From positions 1 through 9,892 of the forward strand of contig JAIXPR010000276.1 in assembly GCA_027486155.1 (NCBI GenBank): a stretch of 9,892 nucleotides of DNA. The letters run 5' to 3'. Made by a program: the position numbers and the translations under genes. This stretch comes from Pseudomonadota bacterium (GTDB lineage: Bacteria; Bdellovibrionota_C; UBA2361; OMII01). Position 1 is the first letter of the stretch. Each line of letters starts with the position of its first letter. The notes below the pieces were generated by a model. It was not told where the DNA came from. It saw only the letters and a list, made by a program, of their open reading frames with translations, and did no database searches. Below, in pieces: positions 1-7,171 of the stretch.

Positions 1-259
1 CGGTGTTACCGTTGGCGTATTCGTCGGGGTATCCGTCGGCGTTTCAGTTGGAGTGTTTGTCGGAGTATCGGTTGGAGTGTTGGTCGGCGTAACGGTCGGT
101 GTAAAAGTTGGGGTCGAAGTCGGCGTGTCCGTTGGAGTTGTAGTTGGCGTGATCGTAGGAGTGTTGGTTGGAGTAGTTGTTGGCGTGATAGTTGGGGTCT
201 CCGTCGGCGTACTTGTCGGCGTTACGGTTGGAGTGGTCGTTGCGGTTGGTGTCGGTGTC
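1..259 (-). repeat. 12-bp degenerate tandem repeat coding Thr-Pro-Thr-X
   Basis: About 20 tandem units of 12 bp (ACN CCN ACN NNN on the minus strand) run from the left edge to about 259. Third positions vary freely and the fourth codon changes from unit to unit, which points to selection on the protein sequence rather than recent DNA slippage. The repeat lies inside the coding region of the exported protein and continues past the window edge. Confidence 0.85.
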
Positions 260-492
260 GGTCCAGAAAGAGGAGATGCCACCGCGTATCCATCCGAAAA
301 GGAGTAGCCACCAACACCTGTGGTGTAAGCGGTCGTCCCCTCTTGCGCGAACGCGCTCGAACAGGTGAGCAATACATACACGATCCCCGTCACCACTAAC
401 GCGGCGAGATAAAGCCTTGACGCTTGGACAAACTTGCCAGCTTGACAGGCTGTATGTTCGGGGGGCTCTAGAGCCCGATAGGTACACTCCAT
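1..492 (-). CDS. Exported protein with Thr-Pro-Thr-X repeat linker (partial, C-terminus outside window)
   Basis: The frame from the ATG at 492-490 is open to the window edge (164 codons). A TAG lies seven codons upstream and no better start is visible. Residues 1-49 look like a type I signal peptide: an unusually long polar N-region, an Arg at 26, a hydrophobic stretch at about 27-43, then Ala-Phe-Ala before Gln50. Residues 50-77 are Gly/Ser/Thr/Tyr-rich. From residue 78 to the edge the protein is a tetrapeptide repeat Thr-Pro-Thr-X, about 20 units, with X mostly V, S, E, I, T, N, D or F. Such TPTX tracts are known as extended surface linkers in several bacterial groups. The functional domain is probably beyond the left edge, so no activity can be assigned. 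No strong Shine-Dalgarno is visible. Other frames over the repeat are also stop-free, but only this one joins a signal peptide to a sensible linker. Confidence 0.8.
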   Translation of the reverse strand, partial: MECTYRALEPPEHTACQAGKFVQASRLYLAALVVTGIVYVLLTCSSAFAQEGTTAYTTGVGGYSFSDGYAVASPLSGPTPTPTATTTPTVTPTSTPTETPTITPTTTPTNTPTITPTTTPTDTPTSTPTFTPTVTPTNTPTDTPTNTPTETPTDTPTNTPTVTP

Positions 493-981
493 CCAAGGAT
501 TGAGATCGTTCTACCGGGCGAAAATCTGCGGGTTTTTTTTCTTTTTAGCGTCGAATTAGAAAGGAAAAGTCCGTCAAATTTTTTAGCTATTACTTTCAGA
601 TGGTTAACACCTGCGAGTTTGTACCAAGCTTGTACCAAAAAATAGCAGGAACGGCGTTTCTCACACTCCATGCGTAGAGGTTTTCAGCAGCACCTGAGTT
701 TAAGCCACTCAAAGCGTCGGCCCGGCGTGTGGTCAGACGGCTCATACACATGGGACTTTTTGCTGTGAACCGGGATGGAAAATTCGATCAGGTCAACGAC
801 CCGTTCCACATCGTCACGGATGGCTACTCGTAAATCGTTTTTGATGTTCCCGAGCACCATCCGCAGTACCGATGCACATAGCTTCGTTCAGGTATTGCAT
901 CCGCCAGAGGCACACGCATGCGATCACGCAGAGAGAATGTAGCAAGCCCGTATTCAAGAGGGGAGCGCTCCCTGCTTCCTC
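493..981. other. Gene-poor stretch, about 490 bp
   Basis: No convincing intact gene lies here. It should contain the upstream region of the left-edge exported protein; the -35-like TTGACG near 576-571 (minus) lacks a good -10 partner. It also holds an 11-bp tandem repeat at 619-638, and short minus-strand frames at 684-1039 that may be gene remains. A 12-bp perfect palindrome GGGAGCGCTCCC at 961-972 sits 10 bp beyond the stop of the 982-1788 gene. It has no loop and no T-run, so I do not call it a terminator. Confidence 0.5.
619..638. promoter_or_regulatory. Tandem TTGTACCAA sites 11 bp apart
   Basis: TTGTACCAA occurs at 619-627 and again at 630-638. The 11-bp period is about one helical turn, so two protein subunits could bind the same face of the DNA. 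The pair lies about 130 bp upstream of the ATG of the left-edge exported protein. Binding by a regulator is inference from spacing and position only; chance duplication is possible. Confidence 0.25.
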
Positions 982-1039
982 CTAATTTTCCGGACCTCTC
1001 ATGGGTCTTTGAAAGCTGTACGGGGTACCCGACAAAGAA
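684..1039 (-). pseudogene. Possible frameshifted gene remains downstream of the 982-1788 gene
   Basis: Two minus-strand frames below usual length cut-offs read like protein. One is open from 1039 to 824 (71 codons, no clear start); it overlaps the end of the 982-1788 gene in the -1 frame and includes RDRMRVPLADAIPE. The second runs from an ATG at 860 to a TGA at 684 (58 aa) and includes RDDVERVVDLIEFS. A third short frame between them, starting at 900, includes MQYLNEAMCIGT. Joining them needs one or two frame changes and would give a continuous, mostly helical and charged sequence. This is compatible with a decayed C-terminal extension of the neighbouring gene or a separate dead gene. I recognise no family. 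It may also be chance open sequence. Confidence 0.25.
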
Positions 1040-1788
1040 TCAGTCAAAGGCTCTCCAAGGCTGATAGTGATATCGCATCCACTCGGAGTCAAAGCGAGCG
1101 ATGCGCTGGATTTCGTGTCGGTGTGCTGACAGACCCTCTGATACTGCAACCCACCCCACACACTCCCGCTATCACGCCCCTTTCGGTTGAAGCCGAGACC
1201 CTCAAGAAGAGCTGTGGCATCACCCTGGCTACGCACTGCGAGATGGAGAGCGCCATCCGCTCTACTATTCTTATACGGGCGATGATCGCAGGTCAGCGCC
1301 TCTCCCAGCTTATGCACGACTGTCGGATAGTCCCGCATCTCGCCTATTGCGATACCAAGCGCTGTAGCAACCTGAGACGCTCGGTTCAATCCGAGCCTTG
1401 CCACTGGAGATGATGGCTGAGTGCGCACCTTCCGCACGGAAGTTTCCTCCTTGTAAGGGACCCGCTGATTAACTCCTCGAGCGTGGAGCGAACCCCTTTG
1501 TGGAACGACCAAACCCTCAAGCGCGTCAGCCCCATGCTCGGTTGTACGCCTCGCGAGGATCTTTGTAGCGTCACCACTGATCTGGATATGGGGTAGGTGA
1601 TCGAAGGCCGCGGTAATGTCTGATCTCACGAGGTGTGGTGGTATCGGTATCGTGATCAAACTACCTCGCGTCGAAATAGTAGATAGCCCTCCGAGTACTA
1701 ATGAGAGCTGCGCGATCGCCGTATCTTCGGGAGCGATACCCAGAGCACTTGAAATGATGTGACGTTCCGTAGACTGAAGTGGTGGCAT
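982..1788 (-). CDS. Hypothetical cytoplasmic protein, 268 aa
   Basis: I chose the ATG at 1788-1786 because a GAGGT ribosome-binding sequence ends about 7 nt before it. The frame is open a further 31 codons upstream to a GTG at 1881, but that start has a GGGGAG with no spacing in front of it. The product starts MPPLQSTERHII. It has no signal peptide or membrane segment. Its N-terminal third is moderately hydrophobic (Leu/Ile/Gly), the middle is Arg-rich, and the C-terminal third has scattered Gly and Ser. I recognise no family or catalytic motif. The last ~17 codons may be a frameshifted tail, because the -1 frame reads on plausibly beyond the TAG. The gene is divergent from the HEAT-repeat gene at 2103. 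Both its reality and its full extent are uncertain. Confidence 0.5.
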   Translation of the reverse strand: MPPLQSTERHIISSALGIAPEDTAIAQLSLVLGGLSTISTRGSLITIPIPPHLVRSDITAAFDHLPHIQISGDATKILARRTTEHGADALEGLVVPQRGSLHARGVNQRVPYKEETSVRKVRTQPSSPVARLGLNRASQVATALGIAIGEMRDYPTVVHKLGEALTCDHRPYKNSRADGALHLAVRSQGDATALLEGLGFNRKGRDSGSVWGGLQYQRVCQHTDTKSSASLALTPSGCDITISLGEPLTDSLSGTPYSFQRPMRGPEN

Positions 1789-1881
1789 ACTGAGTACCTC
1801 GCGAGTAAGAATATGCACGAATGGTAAAAGGCAGAGGTGCGTAAGTAAAGTATTAATTGGGTTGCTGCTGGCGCGAGGCAC

Positions 1882-2102
1882 CTCCCCGAGCTGGAGCGCT
1901 ACTCAGCCTATTTGCAGTCAGTCTGATCAGGTCGGTCTTAGATGTAATTAGACATTTCCTCCGGGCACAGAGCTTACCCACGTTGAGGCCTCGCTAGTGG
2001 CATTCCCACAGAGGGAGAGTGATCGGGGGGCGGAAAGGCTAAGCGCTGTCTCGGCCAAGCACACGCTTTGACTAACATCCGAATGGCTTTTATCCTGCTC
2101 TC
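1882..2102. other. Divergent intergenic region
   Basis: This 221-bp stretch lies upstream of both the minus-strand gene ending at 982 and the plus-strand HEAT gene. The only element I can support is the plus-strand promoter at 2068-2096. No open frame or strong hairpin stands out. Confidence 0.4.
2068..2096 (+). promoter_or_regulatory. Sigma70-like promoter, probably giving a leaderless transcript
   Basis: TTGACT (2068-2073, 5/6 to the -35 consensus) is followed by a 17-bp spacer and TATCCT (2091-2096, 4/6 to the -10 consensus). A start point 6-8 bp beyond the -10 falls at 2102-2104, on the ATG at 2103. There is no Shine-Dalgarno before that ATG, which agrees with a leaderless message. The start point itself is inferred. 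Confidence 0.55.
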
Positions 2103-3173
2103 ATGGGTCCTCAAGCCTCACAACCTGACATAGAAACCCCGCTCTTGCGAGCGCTCGCTAGCCTCAGAAGAGGAGAGCGCGGAGCTGAGCAAAAGGCGTG
2201 CACTATACTTCTTGACGCCTCGACACGCTCCCTAGCTCCGCTCGTTCCTGTGCTACGCTCTATTCTAGCACTTGATAACCAGGATCTTCTCTTTGTAACG
2301 GCCAAAGCCCTCGGTGAACTTGGACAAAGAGCCGAGACGGCTATAGACGATCTCAAAGCACTCGCTCTAACAAAAACCTTTCCCGCATCACTTGCCGCAG
2401 CACATGCGCTCGGAAAGATTCCCGGAGAGGGAGCACTTGAGGCCCTCATCGAGATAGGTGAGAGGTGGGCGCGTGACAAGGAGATGCGGGAACCAATTGC
2501 GGATATCCTCGTTCCAGCATTCTTGGAGCACGCCTCGGCTAGCGCGCCCTTTATACAACGTTTAGATGCCGTGCTTAGACCTTGCTTCGAGGACAATGAC
2601 CCCGCATCCGCCGAGGAGACTCACCACAACCAACACAACCAGCGGGAGGAGACTCCTCCGGTAGAGATTACCATCCCATCGTGGGACCTGAGCGCCCTCT
2701 CGCTTCCCAATACAACGAACCTCAATCGAAACGGAGTTCTTGAGAACCCGGAACGGGAATGTGTACCAACCACGGTCGGTGCCGTGCTTCGTCGAGAGAT
2801 CGGTGTAGTGTTGGACGGGCACTCACTTCCAGTCGGCGTGGAGATCCACACCACTCCGTCGTCGCAAGACAACGTTCAACCGATCGTTGTGCTCGAAATG
2901 CGGGCAGCTCATCCATCGGGATGGAGCCTGAACGACACCCTCTCGACGCTCACCTCACTCGTGAGAGAGAAATTCGACCTTCCAGCGGATGAGACCATCT
3001 GGCTCGAACACATGCCAGCTAACACCGAGACAAATTTCGCTCCATTCGAGAAGACGTTTCGGATAGATCTGATCTATTTCGAGATGCTGGGAAGGTATGG
3101 CCTTCCGATGTATACCGGTGTGCCATCGGTTCAGTCAGTAGTGGAGGATATCTCGAGCGGATCATCCTCGTAG
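2103..3173 (+). CDS. HEAT-repeat protein with C-terminal WLEHxP-type domain, 356 aa
   Basis: Residues ~10-165 are alpha-helical repeats of HEAT type. They show the usual Ala/Leu spacing, for example AKALGELG and AAHALGKIP, in about four units, suggesting a protein-protein scaffold. A polar linker with HHNQHNQ (about 171-190) leads to an alpha/beta region at ~220-340. That region contains VVLEMR, a Ser-Leu-Asn-containing helix and IWLEHMP, resembling small hypothetical proteins with a (V/I)WIEHYP motif; this likeness is from memory and unverified. There is no signal peptide, so it is probably cytoplasmic. The HEAT region begins within ten residues of the ATG, which supports this start. The gene ends 43 bp from the convergent 3217-4143 gene. 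HEAT repeats also occur in phycobilin-lyase-like and bacterial signalling proteins, but no substrate can be inferred. Confidence 0.8.
   Translation: MGPQASQPDIETPLLRALASLRRGERGAEQKACTILLDASTRSLAPLVPVLRSILALDNQDLLFVTAKALGELGQRAETAIDDLKALALTKTFPASLAAAHALGKIPGEGALEALIEIGERWARDKEMREPIADILVPAFLEHASASAPFIQRLDAVLRPCFEDNDPASAEETHHNQHNQREETPPVEITIPSWDLSALSLPNTTNLNRNGVLENPERECVPTTVGAVLRREIGVVLDGHSLPVGVEIHTTPSSQDNVQPIVVLEMRAAHPSGWSLNDTLSTLTSLVREKFDLPADETIWLEHMPANTETNFAPFEKTFRIDLIYFEMLGRYGLPMYTGVPSVQSVVEDISSGSSS
2645..2659. repeat. 15-bp palindrome GGAGGAGACTCCTCC inside the HEAT gene
   Basis: A perfect 7-bp inverted repeat with a single central base lies in the linker-coding part of the HEAT gene. GAGGAGACTC from it also occurs at 2613-2622, a 10-bp direct repeat 33 bp (11 codons) away. 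This probably reflects the low-complexity linker, which could have grown by an in-frame duplication. Confidence 0.5.
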
Positions 3174-3216
3174 CGAGGCTCGCCACGGCGTTGAATCGCA
3201 CTCCGTCTCCTTGCTC

Positions 3217-4143
3217 TCATTTCTCTAGTCGTTTGACGTCTTTCCACAAGATGTCGTTGCTGAGTGTGCCACCCGGATCGTAAACGTCAACTCTCTCAGG
3301 GTTTAGATTGCTCGCGGTGGTGTCCATGAACCGACCCTGGGCACAGTGCTTCACCTGGTTCCCTTCGCTGTCTTCATATATCACCAAAAACTTGATGAGT
3401 TGGCGCTCACGCCCTGCCATTTTGCGAGCGTTTGCCGGAGACAGCGCGATATCTCCCGGCCGCAGCAAGGTATCAGGTATATAGAACCGTCCCTCCTTGC
3501 CGAGGTCGAACGCTTGAATCTCTGAATTGTGGTGAGCAATCTTTCTTTTTAACGATCCAATCGTTCTCTTGTGCAATCCGATCACAGAGGAGATGTGTTG
3601 CTTTTGCTCCGGTCTTGTCGCGTTCGCCATCTGCTTTTCTAAATTCTTTATTCGAGTGGTCAGGTCTTGCTCACTCTTCCGCAGACGCTCGATCTCTCCC
3701 TTATGCCGCAACCGTATAGACGTGTCTTTCACTGAGAATCGTGCGATCCTCTCTTCAGTGTATGAATCCGCGTACGGGTCGCCCGGGAAAGCGAAGTGAG
3801 TGAGCTTCCCAAAATTTCCATGCCCCCCACTCACTCGAAATAGAGAGTCTTCACAATCCTTCGAATCGTCATACCAGCAAGTGCCATCATCTACGGTCGC
3901 GGATGGATCGTAGTTCTGGGACGTTGAATCGGTGCACCCCGGATAATCTCCACCATCAACTCCAGGATAAACACAGGAGCCATCGTCAGCGTTGGCTAGG
4001 GGATTAAAATTTATAGCCATGAGGCTCGTGCAACCCCAGATCTGCTCCGGCATTTCTTGAGCGGATGCCGCAGGAACGGAATGAAGCGACATGAACAAGA
4101 GAAGGGCGAACAACAAACGGATACAGTTTCTATTGGCGTGCAT
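3217..4143 (-). CDS. Exported GCT/DDGxC-repeat protein with coiled coil, 308 aa
   Basis: Residues 1-28 form a clear type I signal peptide: Arg at 5 and 9, a Leu/Phe core at 10-20, and Ala-Ser-Ala before Gln29. Two copies of a ~23-residue Cys motif follow at 37-59 and 69-91. Each has the form GCT...N(F/Y)(N/D)P.A..DDG(S/T)C.Y, with paired Cys and clustered Asp. This is a motif common in secreted proteins of marine bacteria, where Ca binding and a disulfide are usually supposed. A further Cys is near 97. Residues ~140-205 are charged and heptad-like, probably a coiled coil. The C-terminal ~100 residues (FYIPDTLLRPGDIALSP and onward) form a separate domain I do not recognise. The protein is probably periplasmic or secreted. 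There is no strong Shine-Dalgarno, but the signal peptide fixes the start. Confidence 0.85.
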   Translation of the reverse strand: MHANRNCIRLLFALLLFMSLHSVPAASAQEMPEQIWGCTSLMAINFNPLANADDGSCVYPGVDGGDYPGCTDSTSQNYDPSATVDDGTCWYDDSKDCEDSLFRVSGGHGNFGKLTHFAFPGDPYADSYTEERIARFSVKDTSIRLRHKGEIERLRKSEQDLTTRIKNLEKQMANATRPEQKQHISSVIGLHKRTIGSLKRKIAHHNSEIQAFDLGKEGRFYIPDTLLRPGDIALSPANARKMAGRERQLIKFLVIYEDSEGNQVKHCAQGRFMDTTASNLNPERVDVYDPGGTLSNDILWKDVKRLEK

Positions 4144-4196
4144 GTGGCAAAAACCCGCTAAAACAAGCGTCCGGCAGCGGCAAGACGCGGATGCTG

Positions 4197-4202
4197 ATTA
4201 TA
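4197..4202 (-). promoter_or_regulatory. Consensus -10 (TATAAT) for the 308-aa exported protein
   Basis: A perfect TATAAT on the minus strand (4202-4197) lies 53 bp upstream of the ATG at 4143. A start near 4190 would leave a leader of about 47 nt. No convincing -35 is found at 16-18 bp, so the promoter may be weak or activator-dependent. The match to the hexamer is direct; promoter function is inferred. Confidence 0.45.
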
Positions 4203-4244
4203 GTATGGTTGGATACGAAGCATCTGCGACTTAGCGGAGGTAAA

Positions 4245-4262
4245 TGGCTGTCTTTACAGCCA
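4245..4262 (-). terminator. Hairpin downstream of the 926-aa gene
   Basis: TGGCTGT and ACAGCCA pair perfectly over 7 bp around a 4-nt loop. On the minus strand the stem is followed by TTTA. It lies about 120 bp beyond the TAG of the 926-aa gene and before the promoter of the 308-aa gene, the expected place for a terminator. The T-run is short, so efficiency is doubtful. Confidence 0.4.
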
Positions 4263-4302
4263 CATCGACCTACCTCTGTCGCTCTGATAACCAAGTTCAC
4301 TT

Positions 4303-4376
4303 TTCTCTGGATGGGCTAATCTTCCCGTTCTTCGAGGCAACTCTCCCTTCGTCTGCCCCAATCGGTAACTTCGATG
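4303..4376 (+). repeat. Degenerate copy of the RAYT 5' flank
   Basis: AGGCAACTCTCCCTTCGT at 4335-4352 matches 17 of 18 bases of 8570-8587, which lies just upstream of the RAYT gene. In both places an ATG follows 18-21 nt later (4374 and 8606) and a TTCTC(C)TG-like element lies 32-34 nt before. No RAYT coding sequence follows here: the next bases are the 3' end of the minus-strand 926-aa gene. It may be a relic element left after loss of the transposase, or an old REP-like sequence. Confidence 0.5.
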
Positions 4377-4380
4377 GCCC

Positions 4381-7161
4381 CTAAAAATGTGCGCCCTGCC
4401 ACGTGTACGAGACCGTTTTAGCCTCTCCGGTAGCGCGAGAGGCCTGGACGGAGGTCTTGCCCACAATCTCGCCGTTATCGCGCAGGCTGACCCGGCTTAC
4501 CAAGTTCCCTGCCCCATCGATCCTTGGAAGCGAGAACTCCACGGTAGTGGCGTCGACGAGTCGTCCTTTGAGCGGCTGAAAGAATGCGATACTAGATGCG
4601 GGCTCTTTTGTAGAGCTTACCGGAGACTCCGACAGGGTGAATCCGCTTACCTCACCTGATTCCTCCACTTGCAATCGCAGGAGCCCAGAGTTGTAGCCAA
4701 GCGTACTAGCCTTGGATGAAGCCTCCGCCCCCTTCTCCTCGAGGGTGTAACGCCACGTTCCGTTGAATCGTGAGCTAGCGACAGATGCACTGGCCCCGAC
4801 TATCTCCGATTGTTGGGGTTGAAGGAGCGCATTATTTTCCTCCGGTGCAGGACTAAGCGAGTTAATCGCATCGTGCTTCGAGTCGAACGAGGGGCTAAAC
4901 CAATCAACCGTGCGGTTGGTGAGAAGTTCTCCATTCGGTAACCGACGGCTGAAACCAGCGGTTGAGTAGATATCTCCCTCGGCATCCTTCCCACTCTGTT
5001 TTACTGATATTCGCTCAACTCCACTAGCAATCAGATTGCGAACTTCGCCATCCTCACTGATCCCGTTTTGATTGCTATCAAACCAAAGAGCAAGGTCCTG
5101 CCGTTCTGCGCCGGTAATCTCTCCGTTATTGTCGTCGTCCAGCAGCGCGAGCGCCTCATAGCCATTCTTCCACAATGGCTTAGAGAGCTTGTCGGATCGG
5201 TCCATCCCTACTTTCTTGAGTCGGACCTTGTCTGCGTGGCCAAAGGTCCAATTGCCGAACAGTTGAGTTGCGGATGTTATCTTACCCGTTCCCTCAGGGT
5301 CATACACCAACAGAGGCGTCTCAGCGGATGCCTTCCAGTGATAGGTTTTACCCTGACTACGTGGATTGAGAGGAAAGCTGGTCAAAGCCACTGCGCGGTT
5401 CAGATCTGATTCAGCATTCCACAGTAGTGATATCGGGCTCTCTGTGAGCAACGTGCGATAGGTACTCGTGCTGCAAACGCGAGAGGTGTCTACATTCTCA
5501 TCATTCGCGATTACTTGACATTTGGAGTTAAAGACAACGCGGCGAGGAGTTGTAAAATTAGGCATGAAGGCTCCCCGGAACCGCGTAGCAGTCGGAGGAG
5601 GCGAGGAATCGTATGAAGATGATTCTTTTCGGCACTCGTTATTCACACTTGCGCTAAAAAACTGCGCGACAGGGTTTTCGCCAGCGGAAAATATCGGCCG
5701 AAATCCCCCCCCCTCCATCTGTGTTTTCATGACTGTAGAATGACGCTCACCGGAGTACCACGCTTTCAACCATTTCCTTGGGTCGAGCTTCAGGTCTCTG
5801 TTGCTGGCACCGCCGAGTCGACTACCTTGAAGCCCCCCCGGAAACTCGCGTTGAAGGTATGACACTCCTACGCGATCCACCGAAGCCTTGCCACTAGTGA
5901 TAGAACGGAGATCCTCCTGGTTGATAAATCGTTTCGGTTCATTACGCAGGTAACACCGATACATCGACTCCTCGGCTTGAACCGCTCCCCAGTGAGCTAG
6001 CGCGTAAAAGAAACAATCATCTGAATTAGAGCTGGCGAGGTTATGCAGGTCTCCCATGGAGCCGTTACCACCACAGGCCTTGTAAACTTCCGTTAGGCAC
6101 GAGGTCTTTGAGAGTGCCCCCTCAACCAACCGGGAATTCTTGTTACTAAACGAGAGAAGGTTGTAGTCGCACTGCTTTTTGCATTGCACATAACACCGCT
6201 CGCTCATCGCCACCGTGCCTGAGCAGTTGCAAACCTCTGGGCCATTATTAATATAAGGGCTCAACGCCGGGACGCTCACCTTAAATTTTGATCTCACGGC
6301 TCTCTTCGATTGGACCATCTGTGGCTCTGTCGATCGAGCCGGGTGTACTTCGACGAAGGCTTCCCCCGCCTTGCCGTCGAGGCGAGTGAGTACCACCGAC
6401 CCTTTCTGGAGCTCGGCGCGGAAGGGCTCGTTTCCGACAGAGTCCTTGCACACATCAGCTAGAGCCTCGCCCTCCGAAGCCGCGGTGATAGCGCAAGCCG
6501 GAGAGAGAGGGACCATCGCTAGTTTCGGATAGGTTGCCGCTGGCGCGCTCACCTTCATCTGCTCAAGGTAGATCAGGATGGCCGCGTCAATGAGTGATAC
6601 AGCGCTCAATTGAGTGCCATCAAAAAGATAGATCTTCTCCTTAGTTGTAGCGAGCTCCTGCCGCCATGGATCCAGGCTCTTGGGAGATCCAAAAAAATTT
6701 ACCCCATCCTCGGCTTGCTTTTGAATAAAGGAGCGAAATTCCCTCCACCGCTTCAGACTCTCGCTGGCATCACCATTCATTTTGTTGGTTTGCACGAGAG
6801 CCTGAGATGGGGATAAGAAAAGAACTACCCGCGGGGAGAACCCATCTAAGAAGTTTCTGAAAGCTGAGTAGCTCCGTCCCTTATCGTCGGTGAGGTCGAT
6901 GAAGGAGGCGTCATCTGAACCTATTTTCTCCGCAAGGGAGATGGTGTGTCGCTCGTTTTGAAGGTCACCTTCACTCAAGAGCTCCGGCTCGAGAAGCACC
7001 ACTGAGCTGGTTGTGTCCTCGGCGCGCACCGGTTGATTAGTGGGTGATAGCAAAGCCGCCGCAATGCAGAGCGACAAACAATTACGAACTATGGAGTGGC
7101 TTCGGTTCGTAACGCTACCACGGAGCGATTGGTCTGTTTGCTTTCTCATATCCCTCACCAC
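4381..7161 (-). CDS. Large exported protein with Cys-rich middle and RTX-type EF-hand loops, 926 aa
   Basis: A signal peptide covers residues 1-47: a basic N-region, a hydrophobic core at ~28-39, and Val-Arg-Ala before Glu48. The start is unclear: tandem GTGs at 7161 and 7158, or an ATG at 7149 with GAGGG very close in front; all keep the signal peptide. Residues ~48-300 have no family I recognise. Residues ~309-420 are Cys-rich (CNC, CYVQCKKQC and others), suggesting disulfides in the periplasm or outside. Three EF-hand-like loops follow: 621-632 (YDPEGTGKIT, degenerate), 675-686 (DDDNNGEITGAE, textbook DxDxNGxIxxxE) and 695-706 (DSNQNGISEDGE). The spacing and the words QLFG, GYEALALLD and LALWFDSNQNGIS match the Ca-binding module near the ends of RTX/hemolysin-like proteins. 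No GGxGxDxxx nonapeptides or protease motif are present. It could be a secreted Ca-dependent adhesin or effector; function is unknown. Confidence 0.85.
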   Translation of the reverse strand: MVRDMRKQTDQSLRGSVTNRSHSIVRNCLSLCIAAALLSPTNQPVRAEDTTSSVVLLEPELLSEGDLQNERHTISLAEKIGSDDASFIDLTDDKGRSYSAFRNFLDGFSPRVVLFLSPSQALVQTNKMNGDASESLKRWREFRSFIQKQAEDGVNFFGSPKSLDPWRQELATTKEKIYLFDGTQLSAVSLIDAAILIYLEQMKVSAPAATYPKLAMVPLSPACAITAASEGEALADVCKDSVGNEPFRAELQKGSVVLTRLDGKAGEAFVEVHPARSTEPQMVQSKRAVRSKFKVSVPALSPYINNGPEVCNCSGTVAMSERCYVQCKKQCDYNLLSFSNKNSRLVEGALSKTSCLTEVYKACGGNGSMGDLHNLASSNSDDCFFYALAHWGAVQAEESMYRCYLRNEPKRFINQEDLRSITSGKASVDRVGVSYLQREFPGGLQGSRLGGASNRDLKLDPRKWLKAWYSGERHSTVMKTQMEGGGFRPIFSAGENPVAQFFSASVNNECRKESSSYDSSPPPTATRFRGAFMPNFTTPRRVVFNSKCQVIANDENVDTSRVCSTSTYRTLLTESPISLLWNAESDLNRAVALTSFPLNPRSQGKTYHWKASAETPLLVYDPEGTGKITSATQLFGNWTFGHADKVRLKKVGMDRSDKLSKPLWKNGYEALALLDDDNNGEITGAERQDLALWFDSNQNGISEDGEVRNLIASGVERISVKQSGKDAEGDIYSTAGFSRRLPNGELLTNRTVDWFSPSFDSKHDAINSLSPAPEENNALLQPQQSEIVGASASVASSRFNGTWRYTLEEKGAEASSKASTLGYNSGLLRLQVEESGEVSGFTLSESPVSSTKEPASSIAFFQPLKGRLVDATTVEFSLPRIDGAGNLVSRVSLRDNGEIVGKTSVQASRATGEAKTVSYTWQGAHF

Positions 7162-7171
7162 CCCTACATAT

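Noticed and set aside
53..307. Plus-strand Val-Gly repeat frame of 84 aa
   Set aside because: It is the reverse complement of the TPTX repeat, with no signal peptide, no ribosome-binding site and no non-repeat domain.
44..496. Minus-strand frame of 150 aa rich in Asn, Tyr, Asp and His
   Set aside because: It is a frame-shifted reading of the same 12-bp repeat. The overlapping frame from 492 has a signal peptide and a known repeat type.
468..671. Minus-strand frame of 67 aa
   Set aside because: It crosses the leader and start of the exported protein, has no ribosome-binding site and no recognisable feature. It stays possible only as a small upstream frame.
1009..1413. Plus-strand frame of 134 aa opposite the 982-1788 gene
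   Set aside because: It is shorter than the minus-strand frame, has no ribosome-binding site, and its composition looks antisense.
3160..3216. Bidirectional terminator between the HEAT gene and the 308-aa gene
   Set aside because: CCTCG/CGAGG and GCGAG/CTCGC give only 5-bp stems with 1-3-nt loops and no T-runs.
4254..4466. Minus-strand frame of 70 aa sharing TKGELP with a frame opposite the RAYT start
   Set aside because: The shared peptide arises from the duplicated AGGCAACTC block read on the opposite strand; there is no other coding signal.
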